This document shows, one piece after another, positions 26,746-34,445 of a stretch of DNA of 64,000 bases. Where the stretch lies: assembly GCF_002204185.1 (NCBI RefSeq), contig NZ_MXPU01000005.1, positions 186,001 to 250,000 on the forward strand. Direction: 5' to 3'. Source of the stretch: Rhizobium esperanzae (GTDB taxonomy: Bacteria > Pseudomonadota > Alphaproteobacteria > Rhizobiales > Rhizobiaceae). Within the stretch, counting starts at the first letter, position 1; the number at the start of each line of letters is the position of its first letter. Made by a program: the position numbers and the translations under genes. The notes under the pieces were generated by a model that was given only the letters and a program-made list of their open reading frames with translations, made no database searches and had not been told where the DNA came from.

Positions 26746-27678
26746 CTAATTGCGATTTACTGCCGGCGGCTCTTGATGGGGAAGTTCCGGCTGCGTGCGG
26801 TTGGCCGCAATTGTGGGCTCTGGCACGGGAAGCCATGTTCTGCCGGAAAAGTAATTCCTCGCCCTTTTTTGGGGGCCCGACGTTGCATCCAGCGAGAGGG
26901 TAAAATTGTACCGCTGCGGATTGAGCACTTCGTGGGTGAAGGCGATGTTGGCTCCGAAGCCGTCTTCCTTGACATCCTTCAGGTTTTTGATCGAATTCAG
27001 GGTCTCATGAAAATCGAGCCATTGCGGTTGACGCAGCATGGTTTCGAAAATGCGCAGGATAGCCGGATCGAGCTGGCCATTCTGATCCGTTCCGGGATTG
27101 ACGATCTTCACGCGCATACTGCTGATCGTGCCGGCGGCATCGCCACGAACAATGACGAAGATGGAATTCGCCAGCTGATCTTTTTCACGCTTGGCGCTGT
27201 GCTCGTAAAAGCATTCGAACGTGTCGGCATTGAAGCTGGCCGCCGCCCATTCGCTGGTCTGAACGCCCGCTTGGCGCAGCGCCGCGCACATTGCAGGCCC
27301 GGATATGCGCCATGTGCGCAGAAAGGCCGACGCGGTCTGTGCCACGGGCGGTTCGGTGGCATGCAGGGGAAGCTTATAGACCGCCGGCGGCGCCGGTCTG
27401 GGCAGGGCTTTGGGCGGCGGCGGCTTAACCTCAGGGGGGAAAAGGTCGAAGCCGAAATAATGGCCAACTGCCTTTAAATGTTTCATGTCGTTGGACAGAA
27501 GCACCGTTCCGATGACCAGCGAGAGGGAAATCGTCAGCAACAACCAGAAGATCACGGGAATCCGCGGTTTTCCTGCCGGCTGTTTCGCATATGCGGGCGA
27601 CGAATTATCGGGCAAGCTTGTCTTCTCCGGCACGCGAGAAGGGTTTCGTTGGTCTGTCTGGATCCCAGCAGTATACAT
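26746..27678 (-). CDS. membrane-anchored hypothetical protein (possibly DUF6030)
   Basis: A 310-residue protein with a short cytoplasmic N-terminus, one membrane helix (about 42-62, IPVIFWLLLTISLSLVIG), a proline-rich linker (PPEVKPPPPKALPRPAPP) and a periplasmic domain of about 200 residues. The domain carries conserved-looking segments (FLRTWRISGPAMCAAL, FECFYEH). I believe this type is catalogued as DUF6030, found mainly in rhizobia, but cannot verify that here. ATG at 27678 is chosen; a TTG at 27714 would add 12 residues. Function is unknown; its place beside EPS genes is the only clue. Confidence 0.62.
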   Translation of the reverse strand: MYTAGIQTDQRNPSRVPEKTSLPDNSSPAYAKQPAGKPRIPVIFWLLLTISLSLVIGTVLLSNDMKHLKAVGHYFGFDLFPPEVKPPPPKALPRPAPPAVYKLPLHATEPPVAQTASAFLRTWRISGPAMCAALRQAGVQTSEWAAASFNADTFECFYEHSAKREKDQLANSIFVIVRGDAAGTISSMRVKIVNPGTDQNGQLDPAILRIFETMLRQPQWLDFHETLNSIKNLKDVKEDGFGANIAFTHEVLNPQRYNFTLSLDATSGPQKRARNYFSGRTWLPVPEPTIAANRTQPELPHQEPPAVNRN

Positions 27679-27785
27679 GATCCCGTTAAATATCTTTTGG
27701 CTTCGTGTCAGCAACCGAGCGACCTTTCATCCGCGCCTTCATGAAAAGCGCGGGATCGAGTCGCCGAGGGCGCATCAGCAGCATT

Positions 27786-27974
27786 TCAGCCGAGAATTGC
27801 CATGCAGCGCTCGGCAATCCGGCGAGGGGTAGCCGTTGATCTTGCCGCTTCTGTGATGGCATAAAGGGGCGTCGTCCAAACTGGCTTGAAATAAATCGGG
27901 GTTTTTTGAAAAGATTGTTGAATTGACATAACTATTTTCATCTCCTGGTCGAGAGACTTAAAAACATTCAGCAT
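27786..27974 (-). CDS. possible small ORF upstream of the DUF6030-like gene
   Basis: A frame of up to 62 codons starts at ATG 27974, with a second ATG at about 27929 preceded by CAGGAG at a slightly long distance. The product has a basic C-terminal stretch (AARSTATPRRIAERCMAIL). It lies 71 bases before the start of the gene at 26746-27714 on the same strand. No family is recognised and coding is uncertain. The remainder of 27715-28155 shows only an AT-rich likely promoter zone near 27980-28110. Confidence 0.3.
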   Translation of the reverse strand: MLNVFKSLDQEMKIVMSIQQSFQKTPIYFKPVWTTPLYAITEAARSTATPRRIAERCMAILG

Positions 27975-28155
27975 CGTTACGAGTAAATGAGCTCGGTTTC
28001 CGCCATTTGTTCACGCATGGCGTTTAAGATTATGCGATAAACCTCGAATTATGCTTCACATATACCTCTATCGGATGACGATTTTCTGCGAATTCTATCA
28101 AATTTTCGACGTATTAATCGGTAGGTTTGCGGTGCAACAGCAGAAAGGAGAGCCC

Positions 28156-28788
28156 ATGACCATCGAGCTAGACGCAACCACCTACGTTCACGCCAAACCG
28201 ACCACCGCACATTCCTACATCTTGCCCAAGATCTTCGATGTGCTGGGGGATCATTTCGATGGTTCTGCGGAAAATGACGTCTTCGATCTCGGATGCGGTA
28301 CTGGCGGGGCCGCCGCGGCTCTTACGAAAGCAGGATATGATGTCGTCGGCGTCGATCCCTCTAGCGACGGGATCGGCAAGGCCAATATCCGTTATCCCGG
28401 GCTGGCGCTGAGCGTCGGCTCGGCCTATGACGACCTGTCCAGGGAATATGGCAGCTTCAGTGCCGTGATCAGCCTGGAGGTCATCGAGCATGTCTATGAT
28501 CCGAAGAGCTTCACCTCGACGATGTTCGATCTTGTCAAGCCGGGCGGGATCGCGGTGATATCGACGCCCTATCACGGTTATCTGAAGAATCTTGCACTGG
28601 CTGCGACGGGAAAAATGGACGATCACTTCATGCCGTTGAAGGATCATGGGCATATCAAGTTCTGGTCGAAAAACACATTGCGCACACTGTTGCTGGGGAC
28701 CGGCTTCGATAACGTCCGTTTCGAATATGTTGGAAGAATTCCTGCCTTTGCCAAATCAATGATCGCCGTCGCCGACAAGCCGCTTTAG
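28156..28788 (+). CDS. SAM-dependent class I methyltransferase
   Basis: A 210-residue methyltransferase with the SAM-binding glycine loop FDLGCGTGG (about residue 40), the acidic residue after beta-2 (VVGVDPS), motif IV/post-IV ISLEVIEHVYDP and motif VI VKPGGIAVISTPYHGY. This is the Methyltransf_11/UbiG-like fold. Substrate is not identifiable. The HHxP-like segment DDHFMPLKDHGHIKFW suits small-molecule or sugar methylases. ATG at 28156 follows AAAGGAGAG at the proper distance; frame extension upstream lacks similarity. It stands alone between small genes and the regulator operon. Confidence 0.78.
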   Translation: MTIELDATTYVHAKPTTAHSYILPKIFDVLGDHFDGSAENDVFDLGCGTGGAAAALTKAGYDVVGVDPSSDGIGKANIRYPGLALSVGSAYDDLSREYGSFSAVISLEVIEHVYDPKSFTSTMFDLVKPGGIAVISTPYHGYLKNLALAATGKMDDHFMPLKDHGHIKFWSKNTLRTLLLGTGFDNVRFEYVGRIPAFAKSMIAVADKPL

Positions 28789-28952
28789 CCGGTCGGCGCG
28801 ATATTGCGCCGTTTGCCGCAGTAGTCCGGAGCTTGTTTCTACTGCATGCTGTGGTGAAAAAAACCGTGATGAAATATTTACTTTTAGTTGCATTCTTGCT
28901 TAAACTCTCCATTATACAGCGGGCGTATTGATGAAGCGGGAGACTTAAGCAG

Positions 28953-29378
28953 ATGAAGGCCAAATCGCCGAATTCCATCGATGTCTATGTTGGCAACCGC
29001 GTGAGAGTTCGGCGAAAGACGCTCGGCATGACCCAGCATGGTTTGGCCGAACTTCTTGGCATCACTTTCCAACAGATTCAAAAATACGAAAAAGGAACGA
29101 ACCGGATCGGCGCCAGCCGCCTTCAGCGCATTTCCGAGATCCTTCGCGTGCCGGTCGGGTTCTTCTTCGAGAACGGCGGTTCCGGGCCGATCGAAGGCGA
29201 GACGAGCGAATTGAACAAGTTTTTATCGTCGAAGGAAGGGCTCGCGCTCAATAAAGCGTTCATCGCCATCGAAGATCCCAACATCAGGCAGAAGCTGGTG
29301 GCCTTGGCCAAAAGTCTGGCGATGACGGGATTGCCCGACGTCGATAGCGACCTGCAGGATCCGGTTGTACACAACTGA
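28953..29378 (+). CDS. XRE-family helix-turn-helix regulator
   Basis: A 141-residue DNA-binding protein. The Cro/C1 domain spans about residues 8-66: VGNRVRVRRKTLGMTQHGLAELLGI, then TFQQIQKYEKGTNRIGASRLQRI. The C-terminal half is helical and probably dimerises. This small type is common in Rhizobium. The ATG at 28953 follows GGGAGACTTAAGCAG. Its stop TGA lies within the ribosome site of the next gene, so the two are coupled. Together with that gene it likely controls the downstream peptide-YcaO-TfuA genes. Confidence 0.82.
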   Translation: MKAKSPNSIDVYVGNRVRVRRKTLGMTQHGLAELLGITFQQIQKYEKGTNRIGASRLQRISEILRVPVGFFFENGGSGPIEGETSELNKFLSSKEGLALNKAFIAIEDPNIRQKLVALAKSLAMTGLPDVDSDLQDPVVHN

Positions 29379-29387
29379 GGATGGACC

Positions 29388-31232
29388 GTGCTTCATCTGC
29401 AGACATTCGGCGATCTGCGGCTGACTGAGTCGGATGGCGAGCCGGTTCGCTATCCGGTCAAAGGTCTGTTGATGATGGCCCACATCTATGCGGGTGCGAG
29501 CCATGAACTCAGCCGTTATGAACTGGCCCAGTTTCTATGGAGCGACGTCGAGCCCGAATTGGCGCGGCTCAATTTGCGCAAAATGCTGTCCCGCATCCGC
29601 GAGATGGACTGCGGACGCACCGACATAGCTTTCGATTTCACTGCGACGACGGTGTGCCTCAACAAGCAGGTGGTGTCCAGCGATCTGGATGTCTTTCGAG
29701 CCGGCGGCTCGCCGCTGGATCGACTACAGGCGATCGCCGAATCGACGCAGCGCGGCTTCATCGGAAATATCAAGCCGGCGACAAAGCAGATAGATGCTTG
29801 GATCAGGGCGCAGCGGGACGCCCATGCGCTGCAATTGCGTCAAGCATTGCTGGAGGCGTTGCCTGATGTGCAAAAGCCGGGCGCGGCGCGCATCATTTCC
29901 AGCGCCGCCCTGCAGATCCTCGAGCGGGATCCGAATGACGAGCAGGTCAGGGCATTGCTGCATCGGCTATCCGGCAGCGCATCGTTCGGCGAGAGATTGC
30001 CGGAGAGCGGCGGCCAAGCAAGGGTGGAGGTGAAGGGTCCCGAGCCCGGCAGCCAGTCGACCGATATCGAACGCATATCGCCGATCCCGCGGATCCTTCC
30101 CCGTCTGGTGTTGCTTCCCCCGACGGCGAAGCACGCCGATGCCGGACTTGCACTTGCCAGCGCCCTGATCGAAGACGTCACAATCGAACTCTGTGCGCTT
30201 CGGCATATTTCCATCGTCGCACCGCATACGGCCGGACAGATCCGCCGCGACTCCGAAAAAGCGGCGGTGGTCGCCAAGCACTCGATCACGTATCTTCTCG
30301 ACACCCGATTTTCCGAAGAGGGATTGTTCGCCCAGCTGATCTATTTCCCGACGGATGAGATCGTCTGGGCCAATCGCTTTAAGATGAACCCCGATATATT
30401 GCCGCGTCAAAGGCGGGTTATCGCCCAGCAGTTGACCGAATCGGTGGCGCGTGAGCTGGCTGAAAACGAGGAGGAACGGCTACGTTTCGAAGCCAATCCT
30501 GAGGCCTATCACGCCTATCTCGTCGGCTCCAGCCTGATGAGCAAGCTGACGCTGCCGCATATCCGCCGGGCAAGGAAGGCGTTCAAGCAGTCGCTGTCGC
30601 ATAGATCGGATTTCTCGCCGTCATTTACCGGGCTGGCAAGAACTTTCACCAGCGAGTGGCTCGTGACGGCGCAGGGAAACAATGAACTGCTGCACCTGGC
30701 GGAGCAGCATGCGCTTCGCGCAATCGAGCGAGATCCGGGATCGGCGGCGGGCCATCGCGAGCTCGGGGTCACCAGACTTTATCTCGGTGATGTGGATGCC
30801 AGCGTCGCAGCCCTTCATTTGGCGGAAGAGCTCAGTCCGCATTTTGCCGATGTCATCTACAGTCATGCCGACACGCTTGTGCATGCATCCCGCCCCGGCG
30901 ACGCGCTCGCCAAGATCAGAAAGGCAATTTCGCTCAATCCGATCGCGCCTGACGCTTATCTCTGGTGTGCCGCGGGAGCAAGTTTCTTCCTGGAACAGTA
31001 TGAGGAGGCCATCGCCTATGTCGAGGCGATGAAAGACAAAGCGCCGGCCCATCGTATCGCCGCGGCCAGTTGCGCAATGATCGGCGATCGAAAACGGGCA
31101 CTCTTCCATCGGCAGCGCGCCGAAAGCATCAATCCGGTGTTCGACGTCGAGAAGTGGCTCGCCATCGTTCCCTTCAAGGAGCACTGGCAAAAAGAGCTAT
31201 ATCGGGAGGGCCTGTTGAAGGCTGGTTTTTAA
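29388..31232 (+). CDS. SARP-like regulator: winged HTH + BTAD + TolB-like + TPR
   Basis: A 614-residue regulator. Residues 1-85 form an OmpR-type winged helix (LHLQTFGDLRL, YELAQFLWSD, NLRKMLSRIR), and about 95-200 resemble the bacterial transcriptional activation domain of SARP proteins. Residues about 235-360 resemble the TolB-N/FlgO-like domain that often follows class III cyclase or winged-helix modules (LVLLPPTAKHADAGLALAS, ITYLLDTRF). About 390-600 are TPR-like repeats. GTG at 29388 is used, with GAGGA 6 bases upstream overlapping the XRE stop. It is 19 bases ahead of the small peptide gene, so it probably regulates its own operon. The signal it senses is unknown. Confidence 0.8.
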   Translation: MLHLQTFGDLRLTESDGEPVRYPVKGLLMMAHIYAGASHELSRYELAQFLWSDVEPELARLNLRKMLSRIREMDCGRTDIAFDFTATTVCLNKQVVSSDLDVFRAGGSPLDRLQAIAESTQRGFIGNIKPATKQIDAWIRAQRDAHALQLRQALLEALPDVQKPGAARIISSAALQILERDPNDEQVRALLHRLSGSASFGERLPESGGQARVEVKGPEPGSQSTDIERISPIPRILPRLVLLPPTAKHADAGLALASALIEDVTIELCALRHISIVAPHTAGQIRRDSEKAAVVAKHSITYLLDTRFSEEGLFAQLIYFPTDEIVWANRFKMNPDILPRQRRVIAQQLTESVARELAENEEERLRFEANPEAYHAYLVGSSLMSKLTLPHIRRARKAFKQSLSHRSDFSPSFTGLARTFTSEWLVTAQGNNELLHLAEQHALRAIERDPGSAAGHRELGVTRLYLGDVDASVAALHLAEELSPHFADVIYSHADTLVHASRPGDALAKIRKAISLNPIAPDAYLWCAAGASFFLEQYEEAIAYVEAMKDKAPAHRIAAASCAMIGDRKRALFHRQRAESINPVFDVEKWLAIVPFKEHWQKELYREGLLKAGF

Positions 31233-31251
31233 CAATAGCTGAGGGGCATAC

Positions 31252-31464
31252 ATGGCGAAAGCTGTCATTATAGGAATACCGGGCGAGGAAGGTCTTTGGC
31301 TCGCCGATCTCGATGCAGGCACCGTCAAACCGCTCAATCCGACGGGGGAATTGGCGACTGCGAGCAGCCTGCGCAAAGCTGGCGGCATATTCGTGAAGGG
31401 CGTCGATTTGGCCGTTGCCGTTTCATCGGCGCAGATCGCGCTTTCCGGTCATGTCGACGGCTGA
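31252..31464 (+). CDS. 70-residue peptide, candidate substrate of the YcaO/TfuA pair
   Basis: A 70-residue protein without cysteine, starting MAKAVIIGIPGEEGLW and ending AQIALSGHVDG. The first 30 residues look folded (beta-turn-beta), and the C-terminal 25 are rich in Ala, Val, Ser and Gly. It sits between the SARP-like regulator and the YcaO gene, overlapping the probable YcaO start by 14 bases. YcaO proteins usually modify peptide backbones of ribosomally made peptides, and small genes just upstream often encode the substrate. No leader motif or cleavage site is recognised, so precursor status is inference. It could also be a structural partner. Weakly purine-rich TGAGGGGC precedes the ATG. 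Confidence 0.6.
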   Translation: MAKAVIIGIPGEEGLWLADLDAGTVKPLNPTGELATASSLRKAGGIFVKGVDLAVAVSSAQIALSGHVDG

Positions 31465-32694
31465 GCCCGCATTCTGACGGACAGGTCCATATATCCCGAC
31501 AGGATCATATCGCCGCGGGAAACTCTTTCCCGCGTCGAGCCTTTTTTAGCTCGGTTCGGCATAACAAGGGTTGCACGACATACTGGGCTTGATGACGTCG
31601 GAATTCCCGTCTGGTGCGCCTATACGCCGAATTCGCGCTCAATCGTGATTGCTCAGGGAAAGGGTCTGACCGACATCGACGCCAAAGTATCCGCCGTCAT
31701 GGAAGCCGTGGAACGGGCAGTTGCCGGCGACCCTTTCGTCGATCTTGTCCGCAATACCTCGTTCGGTCTGCAGGCAATGGGGCACAAGATCGATCCGCTG
31801 AACTGCCTGATCGCCATGCATAAACCCGATCTCGGGCCGGACGAGGAGACGGAATGGGTGGCCGGCATCAATATCCTCACCGGCGAGACGATCCATATCC
31901 CTTTTGAAGCGGTGCTGCTCGACCGCACGCGCGATGCGCGATACTGGATGTCATCTGACGGCTTGGCGTCGGGAAACAATATCGAGGAGGCCGTTTTCCA
32001 CGGTGTGCTCGAGCGGATCGAGCGGGATGCGAATGTGCTATGGCAGGTTGGCGCGGAAAGGGATCGTTATGCCGGCTGCGTCGACCCCCGCGGCTTTCAG
32101 GACGATGCACTAACCGGGTTGATCGACAAGATCGAAAAATCAGGATTGGCGCTCAGGCTCTTCGATATCACAAGCGACATCGCCATTCCCTGTTTCACCG
32201 CCATTCTGGGTCCCTGTGATTCCGTTCCAGGCCAGCGGGATCGCCACAGCGGCAGGGACATTCGCCTTGTCGAGGTGACCGGCGGTACGGGAGCCCATCC
32301 GTCTCCCGTGCGCGCGGCCATCCGGGCGGTAACGGAAGCCGCGCAATCCAGACTCACCTATATCAGCGGAGCCAGGGACGATATTTCTCCCGCCACGTTC
32401 TCGAGATCCTTGCCGCCGCTGATGCGGCGAGCCTTCGACGCAGTTCCCGTCTCGCCGGCTGCCGGTCCTGTCCGCCACCGAACGTCAGGACATCGGGATC
32501 TGGCGTATTTGCTGCAGCATGTGCTGGTAGCTTTGCGAAACAAAGGCATCGGTTCGATCATCGCCGTACGCCTCAGCGACGACACGCTTCCCTTTGGCGT
32601 CGTCAAGGTCGTTATCCCCGAACTCGAAAATCCGGAAGGGCTGCGTGCTCGCCAGTTTGGAACAAGGGCGCTCGCGAGAGCGATAGGCTTTTGA
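31451..32694 (+). CDS. YcaO-family ATP-dependent peptide cyclodehydratase/thioamidase-like enzyme, start region frameshifted
   Basis: YcaO enzymes use ATP to activate peptide amide bonds, forming azolines or thioamides. Visible ATP/Mg motifs are QGKGLTDIDAKVSAVMEAVER and the second block VFHGVLERIERDA. The body is open in one frame from 31465 to TGA 32692-32694. Homology-like sequence (RETLSRVEPFLARFG, TRVARHTGLDD, IPVWCAYTPNSRS) extends well upstream of the GTG at 31645, yet that frame has no ATG, GTG or TTG between 31465 and 31645. ATG at 31451 in a neighbouring frame would join it if one C were restored in CCC at 31466-31468, giving MSTAEPRILTDRS. So either a sequence error or a real mutation is present. 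The C-terminus lacks the PxPxP seen in azole-forming YcaOs. TfuA follows with a 4-base overlap. Confidence 0.75.
31514..31547 (+). terminator. terminator-like hairpin between peptide and YcaO body (possible attenuator)
   Basis: CGCGGGAAA (31514-31522) pairs perfectly with TTTCCCGCG (31526-31534) around a 3-base loop, and T6 follows at 31542-31547 after 7 bases. The structure lies 50 bases after the peptide stop, inside the YcaO N-terminal coding region. It could act as a partial terminator so that peptide mRNA exceeds enzyme mRNA. The gap between stem and T run weakens this. Confidence 0.4.
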
Positions 32695-33305
32695 AGGTCA
32701 TTTTCGCGGGTCCCAGTCTTCCCGATGCAGCCTCACTTGCCGGCGAGGGGATACGCGTCCTGCCGCCCGCCACGCAGGGCGATGTTCTGGCTGTGGTGGA
32801 ACAGGGTGCCAATGTCATCGGCCTGATCGATGGCGGTTTCGAATACGCTGCACCGGTCTGGCATAAGGAAATTCTCCATGCTCTTTCGCTTGGCGTGACG
32901 GTCCTCGGGGCGGCAAGCATGGGCGCGCTGCGCGCTGCGGAATGTCATTCATTCGGGATGATCGGGATCGGCCGCATTTTCGAAGACTATCGCATGGGTC
33001 GGCTGGTCGACGATGCCGCCGTTGCGCTCGTGCACGCGCCGAGCGGGCTGGGCGGCAAGCCGCTGACGGGACCGCTCGTCAATGTCTGCGCTACGCTCGA
33101 CGCCATGGAAAGGAATGAGTTGCTCCCAGATGGGCTGCGCCAAGTCATCGAAGACGCCGCGAGCGCAATATTCTTCAAGAGGCGGACGTGGCGGGCAATC
33201 GTCGAGCAATGCGCTGGCGTAGCCGAGCCGGATCGCCCGCACCTTCTGGCCACCCTCGTGTCGCATTCCGTTGACCAAAACGCATCGATGCACTGGAATT
33301 GTTAA
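32691..33305 (+). CDS. TfuA-like protein, C-terminus apparently frameshifted
   Basis: As read, a 204-residue TfuA-family protein. TfuA was named from the trifolitoxin locus of R. leguminosarum bv. trifolii, and TfuA proteins partner YcaO enzymes, in some systems for thioamide formation. The core has KVIFAGPSLP, TQGDVLAVVEQGANVIGLIDG, WHKEIL and GAASMGALRAAE. TTG at 32691 overlaps the YcaO stop as TTGA. The reading frame ends in an unconvincing tail (NASMHWNC). Restoring one A in the A-run at 33277-33280 would instead continue KRIDALELLKVVQSTADI and WKLRETSF to a TGA at 33395-33397, about 38 codons more, which fits the family's C-terminal helix better. Confidence 0.78.
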   Translation: MKVIFAGPSLPDAASLAGEGIRVLPPATQGDVLAVVEQGANVIGLIDGGFEYAAPVWHKEILHALSLGVTVLGAASMGALRAAECHSFGMIGIGRIFEDYRMGRLVDDAAVALVHAPSGLGGKPLTGPLVNVCATLDAMERNELLPDGLRQVIEDAASAIFFKRRTWRAIVEQCAGVAEPDRPHLLATLVSHSVDQNASMHWNC

Positions 33306-33500
33306 AGGTGGTGCAGTCGACCGCCGATATTCGCGTGAATGCCGATTTGTGCTGGAAACTGCGCGAAACCTCGTTCTCCACACGGTCCGCATTGTGAAGC
33401 AAAGGCGACGATCGTCACCGAGAGTTGTGTCACGCTTTTTTCACGGGCTCGACCACGTCAGCCCGCGTATCATTCCTTCCATTCGTTGGAGAAAATGGGC

Positions 33501-33749
33501 ATGGGCGTGACATCGACTATTAAACTAGATGGAGATCTGGGGGCGAAAGACGCTCTGGACGAACTGGTCGCACTGGCACGGATGATCGCCTATGCGCGGC
33601 AGGTTGCTCAGGATGTCAAACTGCAATTCGCGACGAATTGCCTCGACCTTGCTCTTGAGGCGGTGAAACAGGAAGTCGGGGAGGGGCTGACCAGAGAGTT
33701 GGCCGAATTGAGTTCTCCGGTTCCCCTGGTGAGCATAAAAAGTCATTAG
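33501..33749 (+). CDS. small hypothetical protein downstream of tfuA
   Basis: An 82-residue, mostly helical acidic protein (GAKDALDELVALARMIAYARQ, VAQDVKLQFATNCLDLALEAVKQE). ATG at 33501 has GGAG about 9 bases upstream; ATG at 33495 is too close to it. It lies 103 bases after the probable true end of tfuA (33397) and could be the last gene of that operon or a separate unit. No family is recognised. Coding is supported by strong ribosome-site placement and amphipathic composition. Confidence 0.55.
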   Translation: MGVTSTIKLDGDLGAKDALDELVALARMIAYARQVAQDVKLQFATNCLDLALEAVKQEVGEGLTRELAELSSPVPLVSIKSH

Positions 33750-33751
33750 AG

Positions 33752-33850
33752 CGGGTGCGTTCTATCGGACGCACAAAGGACGCTTTAACAACACCCTCAT
33801 CTATGAATCGCGCTTTCCGAAAATCGATTGCGGTTCCGGGCCGATGTGCC
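33752..33850. repeat. probable dispersed rhizobial intergenic element
   Basis: Just after the stop at 33749, GTGCGT and ACGCAC flank an 8-base loop. They are followed by an AAGGACGCTTTAAC phrase and a CGAAAATCGATTGCGG phrase. Similar hairpin-plus-phrase elements recur after genes in Rhizobium and Sinorhizobium chromosomes; this is from general familiarity, with no alignment made. The rest of 33850-34238 shows no gene or clear signal. Confidence 0.35.
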
Positions 33851-34238
33851 GGGCGGCGCCTTGCTGCTTCAGAACTTTGGATAACCCGTGAACGTTAACG
33901 TGGCCTTCGAGGGTTATGGGCGCCTTGTACCGATGATGGGTCGCGAATAATGGGGCTTGATCGGTTCAAAAGACGGGTGCTGTCGGGGGAATACGAGCTA
34001 CCCTGCAGGCTCAATGTATCGGCAATCATCTGAATTGTTGGCTTCGAAGAGGTCCCCGGCATTTCGCGGGCCGCCGGACGACTGCCGCTCGTTCAGAACT
34101 TATTCGACACCCTGCGTAAAAGATAGGTTCAAATGAATGGTAAGCGGTTTCGTTGACGTTGTCTCCGGGCAAGGAGACGGCGACGATTTTCGTTTTAGCG
34201 GTCGTCTGCCGACCGGCCAGCCTGGCCGGTCCCTGATC

Positions 34239-34445
34239 TCAATGGGTCAAATTGCGCTTCTGTGCCAGCAGTAAAATGTAATCGTCGGCAATGTCCGCGA
34301 TGGCCATTGCGACTTCCGCCGGATCGCACCCCTCGACCTTCGTGTTTGCAATGAACTGATAAACCGCCTTCTCAATCTGTTTCCGGCAGATCATCACGCG
34401 TTCATCATAACCAAATTCCGGAATCTGCGATGCCATATCACTCAT
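34239..34445 (-). CDS. small conserved-looking hypothetical protein
   Basis: A 68-residue acidic protein: MSDMASQIPEFGYDERVM at the start, then helices with one CDPAEVAMAIADIADDY segment and a basic end (AQKRNLTH). ATG at 34445 follows GAGGAG at about 9 bases, a strong ribosome site. It has two cysteines and no membrane segment. It stands alone in a gene-poor stretch and no family is recognised, but composition and ribosome site favour a real gene. Confidence 0.6.
   Translation of the reverse strand: MSDMASQIPEFGYDERVMICRKQIEKAVYQFIANTKVEGCDPAEVAMAIADIADDYILLLAQKRNLTH

Noticed and set aside
31645..32694. YcaO starting at GTG 31645
   Set aside because: Family-like sequence clearly continues upstream in the same frame, so this GTG is internal.
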